Shown piece by piece: positions 34,411 through 48,061 of a DNA stretch of 64,000 bases; position 1 is the first letter of the stretch, and every line of letters begins with the position of its first letter. The translations under genes were made by a program, and so were the position numbers. The notes under the pieces are model-generated. The model was not told the DNA's origin and did no database searches. It was given only the letters and a program-made list of their open reading frames with translations. Origin of the DNA: Oopsacas minuta (lineage: Eukaryota > Porifera > Hexactinellida > Lyssacinosida > Leucopsacidae); NCBI GenBank assembly GCA_024704765.1, contig JAKMXF010000348.1, forward strand, positions 69,165 to 133,164, given 5' to 3'.

Positions 34411-37400
34411 CAGAAAATTAGGCCCAACGCATGCAGTTCTAAGTATATCCCGTCGCGTACCGACCAAAAGCATCAAGAAACGTAGCTTTTGAATACCTAG
34501 CTAACCGGAGGCCCTAAGCATTCGAGCAGCGACCTAGCAAGCGAAAAGGGCAAATAATGGTAATATACGTACTTGGGAACTTGCTTTTGACAATAATACA
34601 GGATAACACAATGCGCAGATTCCCGAATTTCGCATTTGAAGTTTGCGATACATATGTAACCTTTTGATTATTGTCTCTGAATATAGCTCCTATAGTTCCA
34701 TTCATTAGATTCCAAATGGATAAATTTGACAAAGTTGTTAAGATGATTACTATATGAGCAACCCAACCTATGCCCCATAAAGAGGAACTCAGCCATCTTT
34801 AGACCCAACAGGAGTGACGGAGTAACGCCGCCACTAAGTGCGGGTAATACCAGTATTTCTGGTAAACCTCTGGTAGACCTCTGTCCTGGCCTAAAGTAGA
34901 TTTCCGGGTGCAAATGTTTATGATATCTATGCTGATGCATCTCTACGGTGACTTCAAACAGTAAATGCTTGGTACCCCTCTACCTCTGTAATGAGGTTAA
35001 TATTTGGTTGCAGTCTCGATGTTGATGCGGAGTTGCATACAGCATACAGGATCTGACGAAAACTGATAAAATTCACAAATAGGGAGGTGACCATAAAATC
35101 CAGGTTTCTTGAGACTGTCACAACTTTACCAACTTTTCAACTACATTCTCTGACTCACAAAATAATTCTTCATATTATCTCTAAATGGTCTGCAGTGAAA
35201 CCTTGTAATATGAACACTAACATCGTTAAAAATTGATTCTAATTTCTTGAAGTGCATAAACTGGTGTAATACCAAGTGAATATTCTTGTTGGAAATGATT
35301 TTGCCAAAATAATTGTCTCCGACTTACTGGGTTTAATTACTAGGTTCCACTCTACTTTTATTTAGAATGAGATTTACAGTATTTCTTTTTGTTGTATGAT
35401 ATTTAGGTGTGAGGTAGAATGGATAATCCGTCAACTGGAGGAACATGATGTGGATCTTCTGCACAAGATCACTAGATCTTTGCCTTCATGGGCAGGGTTC
35501 CTCTGAGTTGGCTTTTTCTGAAAGAACTAACCTCATAATATATATATACATATATATGAAATTAAATCACAATGTCAGCACTTTAAGTCGTAAATCAGTG
35601 CTAGATTGCGTTAAAGTATTCACAAGCATCTAGATAAAAGCTGCTCCTACCTGTTGTGAATTGCTTTATGTATATACAGTTAATATCTGTGAAGTAATGT
35701 ATCGCTTGCATATGATAATGTGAAAATAAGACCAATATTTGTTACTATTCTAATGTATTTCAATGGAGAAGATGATCAAAGATATGACAAAATGCTTGCA
35801 GAATATGAATATATATGATACATACTACCCCCAGTGACACATGGGACCAATATACATTCCACTTTAGTTGCATAAACTAACAATTATTTCGAACAATTTG
35901 TGAACATTCTTATATCATAAATACAGTACATTCCCACCTACCGGGACACCTTTGGCATAGATGACCCGGTAAGAAGGAGGGTACGGGTACGCCGCCATTC
36001 CGTATAATACATCACTATTGTAAGATCTTAATTTATATTAACGTTCATATGGCAGAAATGTGTATACGAATTTTCAGAATCGAATTCTGGCTAAGGTTCT
36101 GTATTTTAATGAACTCGTATACACGGGTAATTGATCAAAAATTTCTTTAAAATTAAAAACTTTTAAACAAAAATCATAATGCGTAAAACGTTTAACTCTC
36201 TTCTATCTAATGAGATTAAATTCATTAAAATCTGATAAGTGGAAGTGGATTAAATTAGTGATTGAAGTATACATAGTCGAATAGTCTGTTCAATTCCCAC
36301 TCTTTTAAATACCCGATACAGTTACAATCAGTATTACAAATACTATCCCATTCAGCGGTAAGAGATGAGACTCTCCAGATTCGTACCTTATATTGGTTAC
36401 AATTGAACCTCAGAACCTATTTCTAACCCCTGGATCGTGAATTCCCCAGTTTCAACATTACTAATATTATGTGCGCCTGAGTAAGTGGCTCATTTACTAA
36501 AGTTTGAACTCGATCTCGATAGTCACCATATATAATTTCGGTATTAATACCATTAGTGTCTAATTCCTCTCTTTGTTCGATTACCCAACTAGGAACTCTC
36601 CACTTAAACTCATGTACATCTTACCCAACATTTGATTTAGTAAACAATGGCCATGTTCAGGTTGTGCTGATACTAACCACAAAACTAACAGTGGACTACA
36701 CTCTAAAAGATTTACCATAGCACTTAAGATAGAGCTTGTTTAAGCACTACACTCATCATTATAGAAAGATTCAGCGATTTGCAAATATTCAGAAACATTC
36801 TGGGACAAAGACAAACCGTAAAACTTAGCCACAATTGAGATTCAGATGCATTAAACAGGTAATACACATTATGACTTCAACCTTGCAGCCTAAGAGTTTC
36901 TGTATCGGAATCTCTCTTGAATCGGTCATACTCAGCTAAATCGGAGGCTGAAGTTTCTCACAAAAAAGAAGCATGTCGTTTCGTAAATCTAATTCAAGAT
37001 CCAATAAATCTAGGTTCCCAAATTAGGAAACTGAATTGGAACCTCAGCTACACTTTTACATACATCTTTAGTGATAGCAGACGTGATTACTGATGCTCTC
37101 AATGGAACACCTAGCTTTCTAAGACAAACACTCACTTGGAACTATTCCTCTAAACAAGGGGTCCTTAACAACATTCGAAAGCAGGATTTCTGACAAGGAC
37201 ATTTCTGACAATATTCTAAACGTGACACGAGTTGTTTTTCAACTTCAAAAATAACAGATGTCTCTTGACAGGTTTACTACAAGGGTAGAACTTCTTGCTA
37301 ATTGTTGCCAAAAAATGAAGTAGGCATGTTGGCACTGACAGACAGCTTGCAGACCAAAGTATCAAAAGACTGTAATGTGGAGAACATTAAGTATATATTG

Positions 37401-38167
37401 AGTCAGATGTTCTTTGGCAATCCTAAAAATATATATATGATTACAGTCGAAACTTGTTACTTTATAAACACTTTTACAAGTAGAGTAAAAGAAAAAACAA
37501 TGAAAATTCCTGCAAAGATTGAATTCCTCACATAAACGCAAACAATTTAAGTAAGAAATCCCACGTTTGAAAAAGCATTTTGACTATATTGTAGGTGCTT
37601 AACATATCATGATATAATTGATTACCTTGTTCTTGATATGTATTTTGAATGGAGTGATAGACCCTGGATTAATCACGATGCCACCAATGATGAGAAGAAG
37701 GGACACCATACAAGCAAGGATATTAGAAAACCTAAGTATGTAGCCGAAGAAGCGAAGAACGAATCAGAAGAAGAACCAGAATTAGTTGATTACTGGGACA
37801 CTGAAAGCCAATGCGACCATGCCATAAATCAATAAAAATCATGAATAAGAGCAGAAAGATAAGTTGGATAGAAACAATAATGCAGCTTGCCAAGAAAGCA
37901 AAGAGAAAAAGCAAAAAAGCAAAACAATAAATACGAATCAGAAATACTGAAGTATATTTCAATATGAGATTAGCTAAATATATGATTATTTGTCAATATG
38001 CATATATATTGTGATGGATAAAAATAGAAAACGTAATTCGCAATTCTGGAAATGTATTATTGTGGAAATTTGAGTCTAAATTGAAATTCGAAAATACAAA
38101 AAATAACACCGAGAACGTTGCCAATTTAGAGCCCCATTGTGACCGTATTTCCTGAAATTCATTTTTA
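34411..38167. other. AT-rich region, no gene recognised
   Basis: Only short frames are present. 37302-37535 and 37638-37835 (the latter acidic/basic with charged repeats) have no recognisable motif. I see no transposon ends. A very old retroelement cannot be excluded. Confidence 0.45.
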
Positions 38168-38543
38168 CACAGGTCAACAAAATTTCACTTATTATTCTCA
38201 TCAAGCAAAAATGGGTATTTCCTAGACTACTTTTTTTGTACTGATTTCAAATCTGCCATTTATTCCTCTCTACCACGTATACATGTTTTATATTCTAGCT
38301 TGAAATTTTCGAATTCAATATCGCAATATTACATATTATATTATGCTTAATTAATGCTAAAAGTTGTTCAGCTAACTAATGCTACTTGTTGCCAAAGTCT
38401 CAATGTGAATTATTCAATAATCAATTGAGTATTAAATTAGAATCTAACTATCATGCAATAGGAAATTGAAAATTTTCACATTTGTGAGATATATAAGTTG
38501 AATAAACAAAAAAAAAATATTTAAGACGTCAAAAACGTTGAGA

Positions 38544-40046
38544 TTAAGAATTTCTTTTGTAAACTCTATTGGGTTCATCCCAATATAACATCCAGCAATA
38601 GTCCGCCATCATACTGCCATCCCAGAAAACTTGATATCGATTTTCCATTCTGAGAATATCTTGGTGAAATCGTTCGCACTGTTCATCGCTTACAGCACCA
38701 AAGTTTTCTGGAAAAGAATCAAGATGGGAGTGCAAAAGGTGTAATTTCAATGACGTACGGCATCCCATGTTTTAATATGATTGAATTAAGTTTTTTACAC
38801 CTTCTATATACTCTGTTGACTTCATATTACCTAAAAAGTTTTCACAAATCATCTTGAAAGATTTCCAAGTTGTGAATTCCTTAGCGGAAAGTATATTGTC
38901 AAACTCTTCATCCTTGAGAACTTCCATAATTTCTGGTCCACTAAATACACCCTCTTTAAGTTTAGTTTGGGAAATTTCTCAACAAATAGCGAAACCCTGT
39001 AGAATTTGTTTTACCATTGTTTTGATGAAAGTTTTCATGAATCCGAGTTTTATATGAAGTGGTGGCAAAAAGATATTATTAGGATCTACCAATGGTGTAT
39101 ATTCAATATTGGATGTTCCTACTTCATAATTTGTTCTCTTGGGCCAATCACACATTTTGTAATGATCGATTATTGTACAACCGTCCCATCAACAAGGAAA
39201 GCAATGATATTTGGTAGATCCTTGCTGCAATCCCATTAACAGACCAATGACGTTAAGATCCCTACATATATTCCACCTGTGTGTTCTATATTTGATCGCA
39301 TCCAAAACTTCCTCCAGGTTTATATAGGACTCTTTAAGATGTGCAGGTTGAGCAATTGGAATTGCAGGATTCTTATTTCCGTTATGCAATAAAACGGCTT
39401 TCAAGCTACGTTTCGATGAATCAATATATAGGCGCCAATCAGAAGATGAATGTTCCTGTAACAAACTAGAAAACAGCCCGTCAATATCATTAGAATAACA
39501 GAGAGGACCATCAACTGTAAAATATTGAGCCAAATCAAAATTTGGTTTACGGTAGTGGGACACTATAACAGTCTTGTTGAGTAATTTCTTTTGCTGAAGC
39601 CTTGATGCAAGAAGTTCTGCATTATCCCTCGACAGATCAAGATCCCTGACAAAGTCATTCAATTCGCCTTGTGTGAAGGTTTGGGGTGCTAAATTACTAT
39701 CTTCAGGGGCGTATTTGAACCAATAGAAGATTCGTCCATTGAATATGACAAAGTATCTACATCATCAGAAAGAGAATCAAATCTTTATAACGTAGGAGTG
39801 GGGACAGCAAGGAGACATCATGAGAAACTGATCTGCGAGCAGATTCCCAATATGGGTAAATTATTTATGTTTATTTTTCATCGAAAACCCAGTGGTATTT
39901 ACGATGCAAAAATAGCAATGATCGTAGTGATTCTTTGGTTCCCTCCAAAACATTGGTATTGCAAAGGCATTGAAGTTTTTCTTTTGTTCGCCCAATCACG
40001 TAAGCTACTAGAACAAGCAGAACAAATCACATGAGATGCCCACATC
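38544..40046 (-). pseudogene. Family Z protein, main part (interrupted gene)
   Basis: Full-length relative of the 4686-6381 gene in reverse. Starting at the P-like insertion: 'ASHVICSACSSSLRDW', a damaged C-x2-C region, then the frame 39662-39189 ('FVRDLDLSRDNAELLASRL', 'YIDSSKRSLKAVLLHNGN', 'LNVIGLLMGLQQGSTKYHCF'). Next come 'LVDPNNIFLPPLHIKLGF' and 'IQSY', and finally 38768-38544 ('HLLHSHLDSFPENFGAVSDE', 'RFHQDILRMENRYQ'). It carries several frameshifts and stops. Its first 40 or so codons lie beyond the insertion, at 43672-43821. Confidence 0.85.
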
Positions 40047-40210
40047 CGTGACCTACGTTATAATAAGGCCTGTTCACTAGTGCGATTTTTTGGACCATGG
40101 ATGTCGCTTAAGTCCATTAAATTTTATTTCAAATAATCATGTATTTGATGTTATTCACCTAAATCGTGAACTTAAAAATTGTTCTTAGGCGATTTTAAAG
40201 ACCATGGATG
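40047..40210 (+). repeat. 5' terminal inverted repeat of the P-like element, with inner direct repeat
   Basis: Matches 43510-43671 in reverse complement. Within it, 'gcgatttt…ga(c)catggatgtcg' occurs twice (about 40082-40106 and 40190-40214). These are candidate transposase-binding sites. Confidence 0.85.
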
Positions 40211-40482
40211 TCGTTGAAGGCTTGTAAAAAGTATTTCTTAGAAACCCATAATATTTATATTAATTTATGAATCAACCTTTTTGTTACATTCAATTTATTG
40301 AAACAATACATTTACGTACTCACTACCCGTTGTACCTTGTCCTCTTGTACTTTTATCCTAAGTTGTTTAGACAACTTAGCTTTTATCTCTATAATGCCGC
40401 TCTCCACCCTGTTCTATCAGTTATGTGCATTTCTTTAATCTAACTCTCGATTTCTCCTTTTTATAGTTTCAATTAGCTTGTC

Positions 40483-43336
40483 ATGCCCAACAGGTGCTCT
40501 GCCCCCGGATGTCGGAGTAATTACGCAGGAGAACCTTATACTCCAGTCTTTAAGTTGCCAAATGGTCCACCTGATCTTGTCAATCGTTGGCATCGAGCGC
40601 TCTGTAGAGAAGGTATCAGAGACTTAAAGAATGTGTTTGTGTGCTCAAAACATTTCCTCGACGAAGAAATTCAGACCAGTTTTTCTATCCATCAACCAGA
40701 TGGAACATACTTAGAAGTACCAGCTAAGCCTAAATTGCAGAAGGATGCAGTGCCAAGATTTCTACCTGGATGTCCACTTCATCTCTCTTCGTCATCTGAC
40801 ACCATACCTCCGAGATTTGATTGATCTTTGAGAGAACAGCATTTGATTGATACTGCAATAAATGAGAGTCTATTACAGTATAACCAAGACAAAGAACTTT
40901 TTCAGATTACCACACTGGAAGACTTGGTATCCAAAACGAAGCACTCGGGTTTGCCTAATCATTGGTTAGTTTGGTCTTCTGATGATAATTCCTTTAATTT
41001 ACTCAAACCTTCTACAACGAATAACAGTTTGATTGCAATTAGATGCTCGTTAACTATTACCGAAACATTACATACTATGGGTTTCTACGAAGGTATACGC
41101 ATTCCTCTTTCTCTCACTCAGATAAATGATATTCGTCAACTTAACGATTTGCTTAAAGAAATTGAAAACCATTCTGCCCCTACTAATTCTCCTGAAACAT
41201 TCCAATACCATGTCAGAGAAGCAACCGGAAGCATTCATAAAGCTATAGACTCCCTTTCAACTGGAGAAGAATCTGGAAACCAACAGCCTCTATTATCAAG
41301 TCTTCAGTTTATTCTATGCCAATTGGATAACGCTCTGATCGCGAAAACTATGAGGCAATACAACATCGAAACTCTTGTCTTGTCCCTCAAATGCCAGCTT
41401 ATCTCGCCAGTTTGTTATAGATATCTTCAATCCCTGGATTGTCTATCATTGCCGCACCTTTCTACTCTAAAGCGCTTATATTCCAATTTTGGTTTGGATT
41501 CTGAGTTTACCAACTATCTCAAACAATCAGTCACTCAGTTTAACAAATGGGAACGAAATGTAGTGATTCAGATGGATGAAATTCATGTAAAATCCACATT
41601 TACATACAAAAGGAGGTAAGATAATTGGATCTTCTTTGAATCCTATTGATCCTGCAAAAACCGTTTTTGCCTTCATGATATCAAGTTTGTCCAAACGATG
41701 GTCCAGTATTGTCCGTTTACTGCCCTGTTCCAGCTCATCTGCTGAGGTACTCTTTCCTATCATCAAAGATGTTATTCGTGATGTTGAAGCATGTGGACTC
41801 TCTGTACACGTCTTATGTACTGATAATTACCCGATGAACGTTAACATTTTCAAGTTATTTTCTCCCAGCCGACTTCTAGAGCATATTGTTCCTCACTCTA
41901 TGGACTCAAACCGGCCATTGTTTTTGCTTTTTGACTTCGTTCATATAATCAAATCGATACGTAATAACTGGCTAAACCAAATAGATTATAATAAAACATT
42001 CACTTATCCAGATTTTGAGAACATACAAGTTGCGAGCACTGCAGTTTTCGAAGAAATTCGCAAATTATATAAAAGTGACCAACACTCTGTTGCTAAATTA
42101 GCTCCAAGATTAACCTCTAAAGCTTGTTGGCCTTCCACTTTAGAACGACAAAATGTTTCTTTAGCTTTAAGGATATTTGATGAATCTACAGCCGCTGCAT
42201 TAAACGTTAGCTACCAATCGCGATACCACACTTCTACAAATTCACAGACTGCAGACTTTATTACCATTATTTGTAATGTTTGGAAGATATTCAACATCAA
42301 TACTCCGAACAAGGGTATCCTTCACAAAGATGAATTTTCAGTTCCACTTACCTACAATGATACCAGATTTATGTTCCTTCAACGTGTAGTTGATTGGGCT
42401 GAATGTTGGCGAGTCATGCCTGACAAAAGAGGTAAATTAAGTCCTCAAACCTTTACAAGTTTCCGTCACTCTTGTATTGCACTCCCGTGCATTGTAAACC
42501 ATCTGACTGGAAATTGTGGCTATTCGTACGTCCTTTCTTCGTTCTTGCAAAATGATCCACTTGAGCATCATTTTGGCTTGTATAGGATGATGTCAGGAGC
42601 ACAATACCACATTAGCTATTGCCAGGTCCTTGAAATAGAACGGAGAATAAAGTTGTCCAGCATACTCAAATTATTTTCGAAAAAGCCTGTAGAAGATAGC
42701 ATATCACTTAAGAACTTCTTAGAATCGTGCTCATCCTCTTGTGACCAAGACTCCCATGCGTCTTTCAGCTTGGAGATGTATCTCTCGGCGATTCAGGGAT
42801 ATTCAGGGATAGAATTAAACAAGCAAATACTCCAATCACTCTCCTTTATAGCAGGCTACTCAGTGCATGCCTATTACAAACATTCTACTAAATGTCAATC
42901 ATGTCTCTTATTCCTCACTGAAAACAAAGAAATGGAAATTGAAGAACCTTCAGATTCTGAATATCGATTAATTCAGATAATCGACCGAGGCTCACTAAAA
43001 TGGCCAAGTAGTGATGTCATAGACGCAATTATTACGCTATGGAAAGTATTCTCCTCTATCGAGAGTCAACCAAGCATATTCAATAACTTTATAACCGGTC
43101 CTTCTAGAAGTATCCTGATACAGTTAACAACCAGTCTTATAGAAGATGAACAAGCTGAAGTATGGAGAGTGATGTGTGACGAATGTGGTACACTCATGTG
43201 GGATGTATTAGCTAAACTATTGACTGCTACTTCAAACTGTCTTATATCAAATAAGATTAAGAACATGAGTTCCCAGCTACCCTTGAAACCGTGTGTCGAA
43301 AATACTCGAAAATTAAAGAAATTGAAGCCTAATTAA
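40483..43336 (+). pseudogene. THAP-domain P-element-like transposase, two lesions
   Basis: About 950 codons. THAP DNA-binding domain at residues 1-95: C5-x4-C10, W36, C54-x2-H57 and an 'AVPRFLP' motif. The first segment ends at a TGA (40822-40824). The same frame continues to 41619, including the 'VIQMDEIHVKSTFTYK' catalytic Asp. A single extra A in an AAAA run (about 41610) shifts the frame, and 41636-43336 then runs uninterrupted. The last segment has 'VLCTDNYPMNVNIFKLF' (second Asp), 'LFDFVHIIKSIRNNW' (P-element FDxxHxxKxxRN block) and 'QNDPLEHHFGLYRMMSGAQY' (acidic residue of the THAP9/P RNase H core). Just one stop and one shift: a recently inactivated or nearly intact copy. Confidence 0.93.
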
Positions 43337-43509
43337 CTTATCACATACCACTTTAATATACGTATCTTTTATTATTTTGTACTATTATCAGGCACTCACT
43401 ATTTGAAATATGCTTAGTATTAAACCCAATAATATTTTATCTCATGGATTCACATTTTAGTTAATTTTCTCTAACTATAACATTTATTGTAAAAATAAGG
43501 ACTTAAATG

Positions 43510-43671
43510 CATCCATGGTCTTCAAAATCGCTTAAGAACAATTTTAAGTTCACGATTTGGGTGAATAACATCAAATACATGATTATTTGAAATAAAATTT
43601 AATGGACTTAAACGACATCCATGGTCCAAAAATCGCACTAGTGAACAGGCCTTATTATAACGTAGGTCACG
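43510..43671 (-). repeat. 3' terminal inverted repeat of the P-like element
   Basis: Reverse complement of 40047-40210 with about six differences over 162 bp. Confidence 0.9.
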
Positions 43672-43821
43672 CCACATCTTATCTTGATCACCTAAAGGAC
43701 AATCAAATAGTGGCTATATATTCTCTTGAGGTCATTTGTCATGGCACGTCGTTGTTATTTTAAACAAAAGGAGCCACAAACAGCAAAAATTGTCTCGTAT
43801 ATTGATACATCTGCGATGCAT
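43672..43821 (-). pseudogene. Family Z protein, N-terminal fragment
   Basis: Minus-strand start codon at 43821 ('MHRRCINIRDNFC', corresponding to 'MAYRRRCSNDPDVFC' in copy 1). In a shifted frame 'AVCGSFCLK' and 'MTNDLKRIYSHYL' follow, then 'LGDQDKMW' at the P-like insertion point. It completes the gene at 38544-40046. Confidence 0.8.
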
Positions 43822-44094
43822 TACGAGAAACCAGATTGATTGATTCAAAAAAGAGAAAAATAGAACTAGTATATTGGATATATTGCATTAATATACAAAT
43901 TGTGTTACTTTGCTATTGTAAAATTTTAAAATATTTAGAAGTATATTATTGAAAATAATGGGATAATATAGTGGGATTATATGAAAAAGCTACACATGAT
44001 AGATAAACGGAGAGCAGATTTGAAATCAGGACACAAATCACGTTAGAAAAATCATATATGATCTGTGACGAAAAAACCTTGTTGACCTGTGTTA

Positions 44095-47060
44095 TTATAG
44101 CTAAAGTCCATGTACCAGCTATCGATTGTTATCAATTTATAACTTTGGGTATATTTTGGATGTCAAATACATATTTGGACTGACCATACTTTTTAAAATC
44201 ATACTCACCCCACCACTATAACTCTCACTTCAACTTTGAATACTTGTATCTCCTGAGTTTTTGGATTTTTCTGATGAAATTGAATTTAAATAAACGTCCA
44301 TAGGTCACAATAATAAAGACAAAAGATGTAAGTTTCGAATTCTCACTTTTAGGTAGTCTTTTTTTAATAGAGAAGCGTCCCTACACTTCATGTCAAAAAA
44401 GAATAGATGAAAGTTAAAACTTATAGAAAATATATTTTATGTAACGTCCAACACTCTTCTACCGAATTATATTATTTTTGGGTAAATCTGATGAGAATAA
44501 GCAACACAAATTAGTGATTGAACTACCTGTATATCCTGCAAAACTTCACACTAGTCATATTGATTGCGTGTTAATTATATATATTATGAATATCACAATG
44601 AAAAATGGCCAACACCACTCGATTTACAAAGTTAGCTTGTTCGGGCAGTCGGCCTTTGGGGTGATAACAAACGAAAGCTACCACTGATTGACTGATATCG
44701 CGTATTTTCTTTCTTCATTGATGTATTCTTTGCAAAAATCACTATTAGCAAAGTTGCCCAAAATGGTACCAACCACCCTTTAGATTACACAGGTGAATTT
44801 GTATTGCCAGAAGCTATTTCATTTTTAAACACTGTCTGATTATAGATGTTTTACTGTTTAAACAGGTGCCTGTTTATGTAGGTTCCACTATAGTCCATTA
44901 AAGTACATCCTCGAAATAAATGGTTATATAGAAAATATTATATAATTGTCATGATAAAGTTAGTTAGATCTATAGTTCATGAGATCCTAGACGAATCTTA
45001 TGATTTTGAAAGTTTCCAGGTTGAAAACTCGGGTATTTTCGACCTGAAATAAGTTCTACATATTGATGTGGAAAGTGTTATTCATCACATCATATTGGGA
45101 ACTTGATTATAGCTAAAACATAATTACTTATATCATGCGATATTCGCAATTCGAATTAACTACATTACACTTATATCTATCTCTGGTACAAAAAGAATTT
45201 TGGTTTCTAATCCTGTATATTACGCACATTACGTCGAAATTCCACGTCCAGCTTTCATGTAATTTTGAATATTTTAGCTTTCTAACTTGTGATCTTTAAC
45301 ATTAGTCTTCAGGTTGGTCTGTCCATTGAGCGACTTCCAGGCGCATTGCGCAGCCCTTCCAGCAACTCCAGTTGCATTACCCTGCCTATCTAGCTATTTC
45401 AGCTGCTTTCCGCTATCATCTTGAGACACTTTACAGCTAGTATAACAAGCACAGCTACTAGGGATATAGTAGAAGAAATGCTATTACTAAAAATGAACAG
45501 AGGCGTTGCTGGAACCTGATTCCCCGCCTGGAAAAAGCCCCAGACCACCCTAAACGGACTGCCAAGCCTTCTTGCACTTAAACAGCAACAACATCCATGA
45601 CTGCGATCCAAATAGTAACTTAGAAATCCTCAAATTCTCGCCCAATTGCTAACTAGTTGGATAATCCAATCGACATCCAATTCTAGCACCTTTTTAGTGA
45701 GTTCTAAAGACTGAAGGCTACACAGAGCAAGCCTGGGAAACTTCCAGCTAACTCACAGGCGTCAGATCCAACGATAATCCAATCTATATCCATTACTGCT
45801 TTCCAAATAGTGTAAAGAAATGCTCATATCCTTCGCTAATGTAAATCATAGAAACTAAATCAAAATTTAAATACACTAAACAGATATACTACGTTATATA
45901 TATACACACAATTTCCCAATGAGCCAAAATCGAATCAACTAAAAACAGTAAAACTGCGCTATACTTACATAATAAGTGATGAATAAACATAAAATCAATA
46001 ATTAGAAATAATGTGATAATCTAATAAGAATAAAATCCAGTAAAGTGTTAAATGAGTTATGTTGTAATCGAGGAACGGGAAGAAATATCAAAACACAAGT
46101 AAAAAGGCTTGCAACAAAAGTTCAAGTGTAAATAACTATCATATATGTGGTACTTTGTTAATATGATTCAAAGTTTGGTTAAGCTAATAACATTTGTGTA
46201 GAATGAAGAGATGATGATCGATGTGCATTCCTATACATATTGTGCAAATTGTTTTGCACATTAAAATTCCGCTCACCAACGAACCGATTTACTCATATAG
46301 ACGGATGGAAATATATTGTGAAGAAACTTCGGTATTCTTATGACTTTTAAAAATATAGCAATTGATTTTTAGAGCAAGTAAATGAATGTAGTTATCATGG
46401 TTAGTTAGCTTAAGTTATACCCACGTTGAATCCGTATAGGTCTTGGAAATCACCTAAGTGACGAATGTTAGAGTCTCATAACCCTTTCAATACTTATAGA
46501 TGTCCACTTTTCCAATGTTGCATTAGTTATACGAATTTTGTGAGTATACTATTTGCTGATGGTGTATCAAGAAAAGTTTAGTAATCAATAGTACTTTCAG
46601 TCTAAGATTAGAAATATCCGTATTTCACTTACAAGGAGATGAAATCAATAGCATCCCAAGCGGATATTCTTGCAATTACATACAACAATTTCGGATGTAT
46701 TCAATCAATATTCACAAATTTGAACTATTCTTGAAGTTTTTCTAAATGCAAAAGGTCTATAAAATTGAGCATAAGTTGTATATACAGGACAGAGAGTCAC
46801 ACCACTGGTTCAAACATATTGAGAATAATCATTAAATATTCCGAGAAAAATTCTGCAAGCATCCAAAAACAAACATTACAATTAAGAGCCTTAGGCTAGT
46901 AGATTCAAGATCAACTCGGCGTATTGCGCATCGAGATATCAATTTTCATCCGAATTAACGGACCTTTTGAGTAATATCATTTAGATATATTTAGAACAAC
47001 AAATTTCATAAATATACGTATATGGCATCTATGTAGTTGAATAATTTTGTAAGAGCAACC
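44095..47060. other. AT-rich region, no gene recognised
   Basis: Short frames only. A GC-richer patch (45330-45660) and 'cggcgtattgcgc' near 46918, reminiscent of the GC-rich part of the Helitron-like repeat, are the only landmarks. Confidence 0.45.
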
Positions 47061-47068
47061 CTCTAGCT

Positions 47069-47847
47069 CAGGGGTGGTCAAACTGTGGGCCACAGCCCGA
47101 TCCGACCCGCATGTGATTTTGAATCGGCCCACCTGGCTTTAGTTATTTGAGTACTTTAATTATGATTTCACTAGCTTACTCTTCCTAACGCATTTATAAA
47201 TTTCGTCCCATGGATTATTACATTAATATGTGTTAATTATTATGTAAAATTATTGGATATTTTACAGTTAGCTAGTAGAGTCCGACTAATAAATTAGAAC
47301 ATGAACGCAAAGTTTATTAGAAAATACCACCCCGAAAAAACAATTGAAAAAACAGGTTTTTCACACCCAGGAGAAGGGCACTAAATTAGAAAAACCATTT
47401 ATGGCCATAATCACAATATGTGACTTTAAACCTGGCCTATTATGCAACATGTAAGAAAATGATTTTCTAAAGAGATTATACTCTTTTTTACCTCTAGTTG
47501 TGGAAATTTCGGGCTTCTCTGTATGTTTAGATAAGATAATATTGAAGAGAATATGAATATTAACTAATCAATGATAGCTAGCATTTCATGAATTGATTTT
47601 AGACAGTGAAGAAATAGCATCCTAAATTACTGATACATAATAATTATACATAACCCAATTTTTTACTTAATCATCAGAAGAGGCAGAAAATACGAGAAAA
47701 ACCGGGTTTTTTCGACCTTCCATGGTCATTTCTAGAAAACGGCGATGTTTTCCGAACACTGATGGAACGTAGTCGTAGGTCAATAATGCCTGTATGAATA
47801 TTTGGAATTCGGTTGTGGCCCGTGCAGAAAATAGTTTGCCCACCCTA
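47069..47847. mobile_element. Non-autonomous hAT-type element
   Basis: Ends caggggtggtcaaactgtgg and, inverted, …'aatagtttgcccacccta', the typical hAT end type CAGGGGTGGNCAAACT. The flanking 8-mers ctctagct and ccctaggt (47061-47068, 47848-47855) fit the nnCTAGnn target preference of hAT, but differ at two bases. 779 bp, no coding capacity. Confidence 0.75.
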
Positions 47848-48061
47848 CCCTAGGTACCCGTTTCGAGTGAGTATCTGACTATGATGTGTGATTGTGTGAA
47901 TTTACTCCCTTTAAAGTCATAGAACTTCAGAAATTTACATATGGGAAACTTGAAAATGCAATATTCTGGTTCAGCGTATTGTGTTACCCCTGTGTAGCCG
48001 TTTAAAAGAAGCAAGCACAAAATTCATGATTTGGAAGATTTGTTACTGTATATTATTAAAG

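Larger units (their letters stand above)
40047..43671 (+). mobile_element. P-like (THAP) transposon inserted in family Z copy 2
   Basis: 3625 bp. The terminal inverted repeats are about 162 bp long (40047-40210 and 43510-43671), begin cgtgacctacgttataataa, and differ by a few substitutions and two one-base indels. A 7-bp direct repeat, ccacatc, flanks the element (40040-40046, 43672-43678), extending to 8 bp with one mismatch. P elements make 8-bp duplications. Across the insertion the family Z reading frame resumes (…GDQDKMW | ASHVICSAC), which fixes the boundaries independently of the repeats. Confidence 0.95.
38168..44091 (-). mobile_element. Family Z element, copy 2, split by a P-like element
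   Basis: Outer inverted repeat: cacaggtcaacaa at 38168-38180 and ttgttgacctgtg at 44079-44091. A second perfect 16-bp pair lies inside (ctgatttcaaatctgc at 38241, gcagatttgaaatcag at 44014). TTA is found directly outside both ends, a possible 3-bp target duplication, though weak in AT-rich DNA. Removing the P-like element leaves about 2.3 kb with one gene, the same plan as copy 1 at 4432. Confidence 0.65.

Noticed and set aside
34668-34940. 90-codon minus-strand frame with Pro/Arg-rich content
   Set aside because: No domain, overlapped by other short frames, no supporting context.
40822-40824. TGA stops inside otherwise good frames as a sign of a changed genetic code
   Set aside because: TAA and TAG interruptions and frameshifts also occur, and PPT1 and the intact mariner transposase need no reassignment. 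Simple decay explains them.
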